Shown here: one piece after another, positions 50,712 to 59,787 of the stretch
How the letters are laid out: the number at the start of each line of letters is the position of its first letter
Numbering within the stretch: the first letter of the stretch is position 1
From: Archaeoglobaceae archaeon
GTDB taxonomy: Archaea; Halobacteriota; Archaeoglobi; Archaeoglobales; Archaeoglobaceae
Direction: 5' to 3'
Assembly (NCBI GenBank): GCA_027028145.1
Contig: JALVJV010000021.1
Coordinates: 62,001 to 126,000 of the forward strand
DNA length: 64,000 nucleotides
The notes under the pieces: generated by a model
Told to the model about the DNA's origin: nothing
The model's input: only the letters and a program-made list of their open reading frames with translations
Database searches by the model: none
Made by a program: the position numbers and the translations under genes

Positions 50712-51672
50712 ACCATTTCGCAAAATCCTTCGCATGATACGTTATTATCAGATCGGCTCCAGCCCTCTTTATCGAAATCAAAATCTCGTAAACTATCGAT
50801 TTTTCGTCCAACCAGCCGTTCATGGTTGCGGCTTTTACCATGCTGTATTCCCCGCTAACGTTATATGCCGCAGTAGGCACTCCGAATTTCTCCTTAACCC
50901 TCCTAATTATGTCGAGATACGCTAATGCCGGCTTGACCATCACTATATCCGCACCTTCCTTCAGGTCGAGCTCGACTTCCCTCAGAGCTTCATCGCCGTT
51001 GTGAATGTCCATCTGATAGCTTCGCCTATCTCCGAACTTGTATCCACTCTCTGCAGCCTCTCTAAATGGCCCGTAAAAGCTCGAAGCGTATTTGGCTGAG
51101 TAGCTCATGATGGCTACATCGTCGTAACCTTCGGCATCGAGAGCGCTCCTTATTGCCTTCACCATTCCGTCCATCATGCCGGAAGGAGCTACGATATCCG
51201 CTCCGGCTTCAGCATGGCTTACTGCGATCTTACCCAGTATCGGTAGCGTTTCATCGTTCAGTATCCTCCCATCCCTAACGACACCGCAGTGTCCGTGCGT
51301 TGTGTATTCGCAGAGGCAGACATCGGTAACGATTACCGCATCCGGATACTCATGCTTGATAGCCCTCACAGCCCTCTGAACAACTCCGTTGTTTACGAAA
51401 GCGGAGGAACCGGTTTCATCCTTATAAGAGGGAATTCCGAAGAGTATGAACGCCTTCAAACCCAATTCCATAGCCTTTCCCACTTCTTCGGCAACGCTTT
51501 CAACGGGAATTCGATAGTAACCGGGCATCGAGCCTATCTCCTTCGGCTTAGAGATGTTCTCATCTACGAATATCGGCATTATAAGATCGTTTAGATCAAG
51601 CTTCGTTTCTCTGAACAGCGGTCTCAGATGGTCTTTTCTCAATCTCCTCAGCCTTAACTTCGGGAACTCCAT
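50692..51672 (-). CDS. hemB: Porphobilinogen synthase (delta-aminolevulinate dehydratase)
   Basis: 326 residues from ATG 51672, six bases after a GGAGGGG ribosome site. The two catalytic lysines are in [15 protein letters not shown] and [28 protein letters not shown] carries the cysteines of the zinc-binding form. The enzyme condenses two aminolevulinates to porphobilinogen for heme, siroheme and F430/cobamide synthesis. The start lies 77 bp inside hemA, so the two are coupled. Confidence 0.96.
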   Translation of the reverse strand: MEFPKLRLRRLRKDHLRPLFRETKLDLNDLIMPIFVDENISKPKEIGSMPGYYRIPVESVAEEVGKAMELGLKAFILFGIPSYKDETGSSAFVNNGVVQRAVRAIKHEYPDAVIVTDVCLCEYTTHGHCGVVRDGRILNDETLPILGKIAVSHAEAGADIVAPSGMMDGMVKAIRSALDAEGYDDVAIMSYSAKYASSFYGPFREAAESGYKFGDRRSYQMDIHNGDEALREVELDLKEGADIVMVKPALAYLDIIRRVKEKFGVPTAAYNVSGEYSMVKAATMNGWLDEKSIVYEILISIKRAGADLIITYHAKDFAKWFNEGSL

Positions 51673-52900
51673 AATCATCCCCTCCAAAAAGGAATTCGAC
51701 TGCTTCGATAATCTCAATCCTGCTGTTTCTCGCGGCTTCCCTAAGCCTTACTGTCGGCTTTCTCAAGAACTTCTTGACAAAAGATCTGACGAAATCTTCG
51801 ATTATCGGAATGACGCTCTCATCAACATCGAACTTTGCGGAAAGCTTGTTGTATAACTCCCTTATCTCCTCATCCTTAATATCCTCAGCCGCTAAATACA
51901 TCAAACTTATAGCCTTCTTAGCCCTCAGATCCTTGAGCAACGATTTGAGATGCTCAAGCTCCTCCTTTATGATCTTCTCCGCTTTTTCAGCTTCTTTAAG
52001 TCTTCTCTTCAGATTTTCCTCGGCAACCATTCTAAGATCGTCGATCGTGTATAGCGTTACGCCTTCGACATCCGCAACACTTTCCTCAACATCCCTCGGA
52101 AGAGCGATGTCTATGATTAAAAGCGGTCTATCTCTGTCCTTCATGATCCTTTCGATCGTATCCCTTGTGATTACGTAGTTCGGAGCGGAGGTTGCCGAAA
52201 ACACGATATCGCATTCGGCTATCCATCTTTCAAGCTCATCGAATCTGACCGCTTTTCCCCCTATCTCTTCGGCTAACCTCTTACCCCTCTCGAAAGTCCT
52301 GTTCGCTATGTAAACTTCAGCTTTGCTCGACAAAGCTCTCGCCACGGAAGTCCCCATCTCTCCGGCCCCGACGATGAGGACTTTTTTATCCTTCAAGCCG
52401 AAGGTCTTCTCCGCAAGCTCCACAGCAGCGGAGCCTATCGAAACCGAGCCCTTATTTATCCTCGTTAGCCTCCTAACCTTAGTTCCGACGTGAATGGCCT
52501 TTCTGAAGACCACATCCAAAACTTCGCCTACTCCGCCGAACTTCTTGCTTATGTGGTAGAAATCCCTGACTTGCCCAAGAATCTGATCTTCGCCGACTAT
52601 CATCGATTCCAAGCCGGAAGCAACTCTCAAAAGATGCTCAAGGCATTTTTCTCCCTTGTATATATCGAGTATCCTCTGAGATACTCCCATTTCGCTTGCG
52701 AATTCCCTGAGCATATCCTCCGTATTCTTGCCAACTACGTAAACCTCGACTCTGTTGCAGGTAAAAAGGAGGGCGCACTCTTTAATATTGGGATAAGACA
52801 AAATTCGTTTGATGAGTAATCCACAATTACCGTGCCAAGCTCTTTCAATTTCTTTAATAGAAGCTTTTTTATGAGAAACCACAAGACTCGCTATTTCCAT
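51596..52900 (-). CDS. hemA: Glutamyl-tRNA reductase
   Basis: 434 residues. The catalytic cysteine is in [14 protein letters not shown] (near residue 49). The NADPH site is [19 protein letters not shown] (about 170-188), and [14 protein letters not shown] and [13 protein letters not shown] follow. The C-terminal dimerisation helices are complete, ending in a lysine/glutamate-rich tail. It converts glutamyl-tRNA to glutamate semialdehyde, the first step of C5 tetrapyrrole synthesis. hemL, hemC and hemD are not in the window. Confidence 0.96.
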   Translation of the reverse strand: MEIASLVVSHKKASIKEIERAWHGNCGLLIKRILSYPNIKECALLFTCNRVEVYVVGKNTEDMLREFASEMGVSQRILDIYKGEKCLEHLLRVASGLESMIVGEDQILGQVRDFYHISKKFGGVGEVLDVVFRKAIHVGTKVRRLTRINKGSVSIGSAAVELAEKTFGLKDKKVLIVGAGEMGTSVARALSSKAEVYIANRTFERGKRLAEEIGGKAVRFDELERWIAECDIVFSATSAPNYVITRDTIERIMKDRDRPLLIIDIALPRDVEESVADVEGVTLYTIDDLRMVAEENLKRRLKEAEKAEKIIKEELEHLKSLLKDLRAKKAISLMYLAAEDIKDEEIRELYNKLSAKFDVDESVIPIIEDFVRSFVKKFLRKPTVRLREAARNSRIEIIEAVEFLFGGDDYGVPEVKAEEIEKRPSETAVQRNEA

Positions 52901-53045
52901 CGTTCCACCTCTTCTAAGCTTAGCTGTGGACTTTATAAGATTTAGGATTTTCCCCCGCCGACCGTTTTGTTGTATAATATTATATTATGTTATGGATTTA
53001 TTCGACGCAAAAGCTTTTAAAAACGTTTTGATCTATAACCTTCGA

Positions 53046-53127
53046 GCCGGGGTTGCAGAGTGGTACTGCGCCGGCCTTGAGAGCCGGTGCCCGCAAGGGC
53101 TCCTGGGTTCGAATCCCAGCCCCGGCG
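53046..53127 (+). tRNA. tRNA-Ser (anticodon TGA)
   Basis: The acceptor stem GCCGGGG/CCCCGGC, anticodon stem CCGGC/GCCGG with loop CTTGAGA, a long variable arm (TGCCCGCAAGGGCT) and T arm CTGGG-TTCGAAT-CCCAG define a type II tRNA. The anticodon TGA and discriminator G identify serine rather than leucine. CCA is not encoded and there is no intron. TATA box CTTTTAAAAAC (53014-53024) is about 27 bases upstream. Confidence 0.95.
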
Positions 53128-53158
53128 TTTTGCGATGTTTTTAATTGAAGTGATCGAT

Positions 53159-53896
53159 ATGAACGACGATGATCTGCGACCGACATCGATGATCTCAAGG
53201 GTAAAAGCCCTAAGTGACATCTTAGAGCCGGATGAACTGGACTTCATGCTCAAGATAGCTGAAGAAGTAGGTAAAGCCAATCTCGACCTTCCCGTTTTAT
53301 ATGCCGGTTCTGGAGGAGACGTTCAGCATGCCGTGATACTGGGAAATAAGCTCGTTTTCATCGATTCTCACTTGCCCGAAACAACGCTTGCCGAAATAAG
53401 ATCGAACATCGAAGGAATCGGTGGAGAAATAGTTGAGGAGCGAAGGGTCGGAAAACTCGGTTTCGGAGGAAAGCACGTCATCAGATTCGAATTCTGCGAC
53501 GACATAATCGAGCTAACATACTATGCGGAAGATGCGACCAGATTCGTTCCGAAAGAAGTAGAAAGGGGATGCTCTGTTTACTTCGTAAAGGTTCCGTTGC
53601 CGAAAGAACCTAAAGTCGGTTCCCTTACCTCTCCAGAATCATTGAGCAGAGCTTTGAAGCTTATAGCTTTGGGCGGATTCTACTTGGAGAGGGAATGTCC
53701 GCTGTGCAGAGTTCTTAAGCCTGAAGACTTGGGATTCGTTAGGGTTGCTTCGGGCTACATATCCGCATTATCCGTTAATTACAACGCCAAAGGTAACCTA
53801 TACAGAAAGGTCAGAGAAGTAGAAAACGTATACGAACTCCTCAAACTGGATCTGGAACTTCGCAGAAATACTATATGCACAGTTGATCATATTTAG
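53159..53896 (+). CDS. Hypothetical protein, Rossmann/methyltransferase-like pattern
   Basis: 245 residues from ATG 53159, with a GAAGTGAT ribosome site; longer starts run into the tRNA. LPVLYAGSGGDVQHAVILGN and KLVFIDSHLPETTLAEIRSN resemble the glycine-rich loop and acidic strand end of a SAM-binding fold, but later motifs do not match a known methyltransferase. ECPLCRVLKPEDLG contains a CxxC. It precedes the predicted kinase by three bases, so the two are likely co-expressed. Confidence 0.6.
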   Translation: MNDDDLRPTSMISRVKALSDILEPDELDFMLKIAEEVGKANLDLPVLYAGSGGDVQHAVILGNKLVFIDSHLPETTLAEIRSNIEGIGGEIVEERRVGKLGFGGKHVIRFEFCDDIIELTYYAEDATRFVPKEVERGCSVYFVKVPLPKEPKVGSLTSPESLSRALKLIALGGFYLERECPLCRVLKPEDLGFVRVASGYISALSVNYNAKGNLYRKVREVENVYELLKLDLELRRNTICTVDHI

Positions 53897-53899
53897 AAT

Positions 53900-54451
53900 A
53901 TGCTTACGTTGAAGGGAAAGCATTCCAAGGTTTACGTTGAGAACGGAAAGGCCATAAAGGTTTTCAAGCCTCAGTTCAGATACAACTTCTGGAAGGAGGT
54001 CAGGTATCTTACCGTTCTTCAATCTCAGAAATTCGTTCCGAGACTATACGATTTCGAACCTTCCGAGCTAACGATAGAGATGGAGTTTATCGACGGAGTT
54101 TTCATTAGAGACTTCGTTAAAGAATGTGATGGCGAAGAGCTCAGAAAAATCCTGCAGAGATGCTTAGACATCTGCTACCGATTGGACAGGATGAGAATCC
54201 AGAAGGAGGAGATGAACCATCCGGGCAAGCACATCTTAATTAGGGACGGAAAGGTCTATTTCATAGACTTCGAAAGAGCTTTCGATTCCCCAAATCCGAG
54301 CAACGTTACGCAATTCGTAACATACCTATGTTCGAGGCAGATAATGGAGAAAGCGGAGATAGGCAAACCGCCTATCGAATTGCTGAAGGAATACAAACGT
54401 TACTACAGCTTCAAAAGCTACCTAAGACTGAAAAAGGCGATATTCGGATGA
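53900..54451 (+). CDS. Small predicted Ser/Thr protein kinase (archaeal, RIO/ABC1-like)
   Basis: 183 residues. The kinase fold is minimal: KVYVENGKAIKVFK (nucleotide lysine), LTIEMEFIDGVFIRDFV (hinge), MNHPGKHILIRDGKVYFIDF (catalytic loop and metal-binding aspartate) followed by ERAFDSPNPSNV. This matches a group of small archaeal predicted kinases. A substrate is not known. Three bases separate it from the upstream hypothetical gene. A C/D box RNA begins at its stop on the other strand. Confidence 0.78.
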   Translation: MLTLKGKHSKVYVENGKAIKVFKPQFRYNFWKEVRYLTVLQSQKFVPRLYDFEPSELTIEMEFIDGVFIRDFVKECDGEELRKILQRCLDICYRLDRMRIQKEEMNHPGKHILIRDGKVYFIDFERAFDSPNPSNVTQFVTYLCSRQIMEKAEIGKPPIELLKEYKRYYSFKSYLRLKKAIFG

Positions 54452-54507
54452 TCAGAGGTGGTGCATTTCCTCATCGGAAACCTCGGCGCAGGTCGTATTC
54501 ATCATCC
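54450..54507 (-). ncRNA. C/D box sRNA, D guide matching 16S rRNA helix 34
   Basis: Minus strand: C box ATGATGA (54499-54505), guide ATACGACCTGCG (54487-54498), D' box CCGA, degenerate (54483-54486), C' box ATGAGGA, degenerate (54468-54474), guide AATGCACCACCT (54456-54467), D box CTGA (54452-54455). Degenerate internal boxes are common in this class, and both guides are exactly 12 nt. The D guide is complementary over 11 bases to AGGUGGUGCAU of archaeal 16S rRNA (E. coli 1046-1056, from memory), with G1050 as the predicted methylated residue. The D' target CGCAGGUCGUAU is unplaced. Confidence 0.85.
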
Positions 54508-54579
54508 ACACTACATCTGTCTTTCGGATAGATATAGATAACCGTGTCGCATCGCTACCAACCATTCCACGACCAATAA

Positions 54580-57500
54580 TTAGCCGAAGAAATCGCTTAT
54601 CTTTATCTGCTTTCTCGTATCGCTCTCGAAAAGCGATCTGATCTCCAAATCTATAAGCATCAATCTCTGCTTTGTGTAATTCGATACGTTGTATCTTTCG
54701 CATAGATACTTCGAAAGATCCAAGTATTTCGTTATGGAGCTGTTGTGAACGGTCAGCGTTAACTTTCCTCCACACTTCAAGCACTTTCCGATTAAAGGCA
54801 ACCTCCTATACTTCGCATTGCAGTTTACGCATCTGAACTCCTGCCTCGAGAATGCCCTCAGATTTCCGATTATATCCGGAAGGAAGTGGCATTTCAGAAC
54901 CCTCTCAGCTACATCGTGCTCGTCCACAGCTGTAATTCTCTCAGCAAGGCTCATCTGTGCCGTTACCTTATCCTTCATGGTTTTTAGCGACTTATAGGCG
55001 CTTTCCTTAACGCCTAAGGCTATGCTTTCGGTATCGTGAGTGAAGCCGAGGCAGCAGTATCTGAGATCGCTTTCGAGCCTATCCTCAACCCTCTCTATAA
55101 CTCCTACAAGCTCCTTCGGATCTGCATAGCGCAATGTGGCTTTGTAGAATTCGAGCGGATAGCTTTCGACGATGTCCATGTTGTGAACCTCGCTATCTAC
55201 TTCTCTCGGATCTATTATCGCTGTGAGAACAAGGGGAGCGTCCATCTGCCCTCCTCTTTTGTCGGGCAGATAATAACGGGAGAAGTTCAGCAATCCGTCC
55301 AAAAGAAGCATAACGCAGTCCTCATCGCCGTCGCAGTTTCTCCTCTTTGCGGCATGGAAATAAGGATGGGCGTAGCCGGCTAAGACGTCAGTGAAGCCTA
55401 TTATCCTTCCCAAAACACCAGCCGATGTGTGGGGGGCTAAGCCGATTACCAAGTGACCGATCAAATCTTCGGGCTTCTCTACGTTGTAGAAAGGCTCCAA
55501 ACCGTAGAACTTTACCAGCAGATCGTCTATGAACTTCGCAACCTTCACCAAATACTCCGCACAGTCCTTCGAAAGTATAACGTCCTGAGGTTTAAGCTCC
55601 ACTATCTGATCTTCACTCTTCAGCTCGTTCCCCTGCCAATCAACAGTATAACCCAATTCCCTGAGCTTCTCGACGCTAACGTTGATCTCCTTCGGCTTGA
55701 AATGCGTAATCGGAAGATCTGTCATGTCGTATCGGATCGTTCCATCTTTGAACACGAATACTCCGTGCTTAGCCCTTAAAATTCCCTTCTCAAGCCTTTC
55801 GGGCATCTTTATCTTCGAAGTCAATCCTATTACTCCCTTTATCGTTTCAAAACTGTCCCACTCGCCCAGATTCTTAAGAGCCTTTTCGTAGAGCTCCCTT
55901 ACGTTTATCTTCCTCTTTACGTATCCCTTCGCCTCCCCCTTGCACTTCGGACATATCTCGCTACCGATTTTGATCTTGCATCTCGGGCAGTAGTATAGTT
56001 GCTCAGTAATTCCGCCGCAGTCGCATTTGAGCCAGAAGGTCTCCTTTCCGCATTCCTTGCATCTTCTCAATGCAATCTCAACAGTAACCTCTCCCTTCGT
56101 AGAATTATACGATTCCGTGTAGTTTATCGCCGCCTTTATGTTTCTCTGGTTTCCGCCGGCCAAGCCTATTGGGAAGAGGATATGGGGCGGCGGGCTCATC
56201 CTCCTCTCTTTGGATTTCTCCGGTCTTCCCATTCTCGCACCTATTCGAGTAGGAGCCCTCGCTCTTACATCCAATCCTGAAAGTTTCCTCACTATGTTCA
56301 GAACATCCCTTTCATCGCCTACTTCCACCCTTACCGGTTTCAGTTCATACGTTAAGCCGAGGCATCTAACGAGAACCTTCCATTTATCAAGAACGATCTT
56401 TCCTTCTCTAACCTTGTGCTCCACGAGCAGATCTTCCAGAATCTTCTTCGCCCTCTCATCGTAATCGATAACCAAGCAACGCTTTCCCCTTCCTTCAATC
56501 TTACCGTGCTCTGCTACGTAACTTCGGAGGTAGAAGTAGTCTTCAACGGTTATATCGTGCCAAAGGTAGGTGTGATCGGGATGCAACGGAACACCGTATT
56601 CGTCACACAGCTTCAAAGCGGTATCTTCATCTATCCTTCTGTAATCCCCCCTCGGAATTTTATCTTCGACTTCCTGAATCCACCATTCGTAAACGTAAGA
56701 TGAAGGCATAAGCGGGTGGTTGTTCTCCAAGAAATCTCCGAAGTTTATCAAAATCTCACCCATATCCAAGATCTTCTCAACTTGATCCTTCAAAGCCAGA
56801 GCTTCCTGCACTGTGTTTACCTTCACGACATCCCCGTTCTTCAGTCTAACAGTTGGTCCTTCTATGCTCGTAACCGGCACTACTCCTCCGGCCTTTCCCG
56901 GCCTCTCTACTTTAAGCTGGGTTCCTATTGCGATGAATCCATCGGCTATTATCATCGTAGCCGGGTTTATGCCGACGGTGGCAAACCCCGAATTCCTCGC
57001 CCTTCCGTAACGCAACCTGAAACCTCCTTTGCGGGAAGGATGGCTGAAAACCGGTCTTCCGGCGACTATGTCCGATAGATATTTGTCCTTCGGCTTTATC
57101 TGGGCTTCAAGCTCCTCATCCTTGTCCTTATCCAGCTTTTCGGCTATCTCCAACTCTTCCTCTTCGTTGTCTTCAGATTTCTCACTTTTATTCTCACCGT
57201 AAAGACCGCTCGTATACTTCTCAACATCCTCAGTCTGCTCGTTTGACTCCTCTTCGAACTCCTTGTTTATCAGCTTGTCAAGCCACTCCCAGCCGTCGAT
57301 TCCAAGCTTTTCTACCATCTTCTTGAGCTTCGGAGCCTTGAGGGCTATACCTTCGGCAATAACGAGGCACATACCTCCTCTGACTCTGTTGGTCTCAACC
57401 CTCGGCAGATTTCTGTAACCCGAAACTTCGACGTCTTCCGTCGGCTCTCCATCGATGCAAACCGGGCAGTTCGAAACTATCAGCTTGATTTCAGCATCGC

Positions 57501-58182
57501 TCGGCAGATACTGAAGATTCGCAACCTTCTTGTAGAGCGGAATTTCCTCGCAATACCTCAGAATTTCCTCTTCAGTTGGTATGTAACGGTTTAAACCGAC
57601 GAGACGTCTTATGTAATCTCCTACGAGCACGGAAATAACCTGAGCTGTTCCGCCTGCACTTCTTATCGGTCCGGCGTAGTATATCTTTAGAAATTCCGTT
57701 CCGTCGTGGTTTTTATCGATCTTTACCTTGGCTATACCTTCGATTGGAGCGGCAACCACTCCTTCGGTAAGGATCGCAACCGCAGTCCTGATAGCCTTAT
57801 CTATCGCGGTCAGCCTATCGAATTCCCCGAACTTTCCCTTAACTATCTCTTCGGCGATCTTAAAGCATATCTCTTCTCTGCTCAATCCCTCCTCCTCGAG
57901 CTCGATTATCCTTTTAGCCAATCCCTCGATCTTCATCAGCTGTTCCACTCTTTCGGCCATGTTTCTGGCAATTGGAATCTCCACCTCAGTTGATGGATCC
58001 AACCCCTTAGCCCTCGCTTTCTTGGCTATCTCGTATATTCTGTTCAGTTCTTTCAAAAGATGATCGTGATAAGCTTTCATTTCCTCAAGCAAAATCTGAC
58101 ATCTCTTATCTACCTCTTTACTCTCTTCAAAAAGCCGAGCGAAGTCGGTCAACTTTAACTGCATCGGTGACGGTATCTGCAT
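54580..58182 (-). CDS. polC: DNA polymerase II (PolD) large subunit DP2
   Basis: 1200 residues. PolD is the two-subunit euryarchaeal replicative polymerase; DP2 is catalytic. Visible blocks include [38 protein letters not shown], zinc fingers [17 protein letters not shown] and [36 protein letters not shown]-like (the DGDED metal site) and [12 protein letters not shown]. The C-terminal QIKISDFF is a PCNA-binding motif. An acidic, low-complexity insert lies near residues 310-365. No intein is present. The start may be at residue 7. Confidence 0.96.
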   Translation of the reverse strand: [1200 protein letters not shown]

Positions 58183-58259
58183 GCATGAAGTTAAACGTTA
58201 TCGTTGCCGAACGCGATATAATTGGCTAAAATATATATTGTGCGAGCTAACCTTTCAGC

Positions 58260-59300
58260 ATGAGAACAGTATTCTGGGAGGACAACGCGGTAAAACTTAT
58301 AGATCAGACGCGTTTGCCGGATGAGTTCACAATAATAGAGTGCAGAAGCGTCGAGCAGTTGGCAGATGCGATAAAGAGATTGGCGGTAAGGGGAGCTCCA
58401 GCCTTGGAAGCCGCCGGCGGCTACGGAATCGCTTTGGCATGTTTCGAGCGAGATTTTGACGATGTGAACGAAATGAAGGAGCATGTAAGGAAGAGAGCGG
58501 AGCTTTTAGCCTCAACCCGTCCGACTGCCGTGAATCTATTTTACGGAATTGACAGAGTGCTGAAGAGGGCTTTGAGCGGTAACGATGTTGATGAAATTAG
58601 AAAGCTTGCGCTTGAGGAGGCTGAGAAGATCGCCGAAGAGGATGTTCGAAGAAATAAGCTCATGGGTAAGCACGGAGCGAAGTTGCTCGAAGATGGAGAT
58701 ACCGTGCTCACATACTGCAACACCGGAAGACTTGCGACAGTCGACTGGGGAACGGCTTTGGGGGTTATAAGGAGCGCTGTTGAGGAGGGGAAGCGGATTA
58801 AAGTGATAGCTTGCGAGACACGTCCGCTCAATCAGGGTTCGAGGCTAACGTGCTGGGAACTTATGAAAGATGGAATCGACGTAATATTGATCACTGACAA
58901 CATGGTCGGGATAGTGATGCAGAGGGGGATGGTTGACAAGGTCATCGTCGGAGCGGATAGAATCGTTAGGGATGCCGTTTTCAACAAGATAGGAACATAC
59001 ACCGTTGCGGTAGTTGCGAAGGAGCACGGCGTTCCTTTTTACGTTGCCGCTCCGATAACGACCTTCGACTGGCAGAGAACGATGGATGAAGTTATCATAG
59101 AAGAAAGAAGCAGGGATGAGCTTATATACTGCAACATAAAGTGCAGAAAAACCCTGATCGCTCCGAAGGACGTTAAGGTTTTCAATCCAGCATTCGATCC
59201 TACACCTCTCAAATACGTTACCGCTCTGATAACAGAGAGAGGCGTGATATATCCGCCTTACGAGGAGAACGTTCCGAAGTTCTTAACTCGTTCAACTTGA
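58260..59300 (+). CDS. mtnA: S-methyl-5-thioribose-1-phosphate isomerase / aIF2B-like
   Basis: 346 residues. VRGAPALEAAGGYGIALA, TYCNTGRLATVDWGTALG (catalytic cysteine), ETRPLNQGSRLT and KVIVGADRIVRDAVFNKIGT (catalytic aspartate) define MtnA. The enzyme isomerises methylthioribose 1-phosphate in methionine salvage; archaeal relatives act on ribose 1,5-bisphosphate in AMP recycling, but the cysteine-aspartate pair and N-terminus fit MtnA. It overlaps the convergent cysteine-cluster gene by 83 bp. Confidence 0.93.
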   Translation: MRTVFWEDNAVKLIDQTRLPDEFTIIECRSVEQLADAIKRLAVRGAPALEAAGGYGIALACFERDFDDVNEMKEHVRKRAELLASTRPTAVNLFYGIDRVLKRALSGNDVDEIRKLALEEAEKIAEEDVRRNKLMGKHGAKLLEDGDTVLTYCNTGRLATVDWGTALGVIRSAVEEGKRIKVIACETRPLNQGSRLTCWELMKDGIDVILITDNMVGIVMQRGMVDKVIVGADRIVRDAVFNKIGTYTVAVVAKEHGVPFYVAAPITTFDWQRTMDEVIIEERSRDELIYCNIKCRKTLIAPKDVKVFNPAFDPTPLKYVTALITERGVIYPPYEENVPKFLTRST

Positions 59301-59787
59301 AAAAAAGCTCTATTTCCTCATCACTCGGACTTAGCGATAGGAATTTCTCAAAGACTTCTTTACTTACCTTCGTCTTCTCGATATCCCCTTCGACGAATTT
59401 GAACTCCAAGCTTTCAGCGTTGAAAGCCGAAGTAAGCTCCATAAGCCTTTTCAATCCGGGACAGCCGATGCCCTGATCGAGTTCCTTGCCTAAGGGGAAG
59501 ACCCTACAGCTTTTGGGTCTTATCGGATGTATGGAACACCTGTCGTCCTTGAGAAACGGACACGGAAGCTTAACTGGATGCTTGGCATCGATCTTCCTAC
59601 TCAACTCTTCGATGAGTTCATCCATACTCACGTGCTTTGAAATCTCTTCAATATTTTCCATGTATATTTTCTTTTCGACCGGATCAAAGACAATCTTGCT
59701 CAAAATCCTGCAACACTTTCCGCACTGCCGGCAAACGAAGGGTATCCTAACTACACAGTCCTTCAGCTTCAATTCTGCAAATATCAT
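59218..59787 (-). CDS. YkgJ-family cysteine-cluster protein
   Basis: 189 residues. The cluster VCRQCGKCCRIL near the N-terminus, then CPFLKDDRCSIHPIRPKSCR and a later GIGCPGLKRL, form the eight-cysteine pattern proposed to bind zinc or an iron-sulfur centre. The family's function is unknown. Its last 28 codons are antisense to mtnA, an unusually long convergent overlap. It overlaps the upstream thioredoxin-HEAT gene by 4 bp. Confidence 0.8.
   Translation of the reverse strand: MIFAELKLKDCVVRIPFVCRQCGKCCRILSKIVFDPVEKKIYMENIEEISKHVSMDELIEELSRKIDAKHPVKLPCPFLKDDRCSIHPIRPKSCRVFPLGKELDQGIGCPGLKRLMELTSAFNAESLEFKFVEGDIEKTKVSKEVFEKFLSLSPSDEEIELFFKLNELRTSERSPRKADISRLSLLSER

Noticed and set aside
52998-53280. 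Two minus-strand frames across 53.0-53.3 kb
   Set aside because: Both are antisense to tRNA-Ser and to the start of the next gene, with no promoter or ribosome site.
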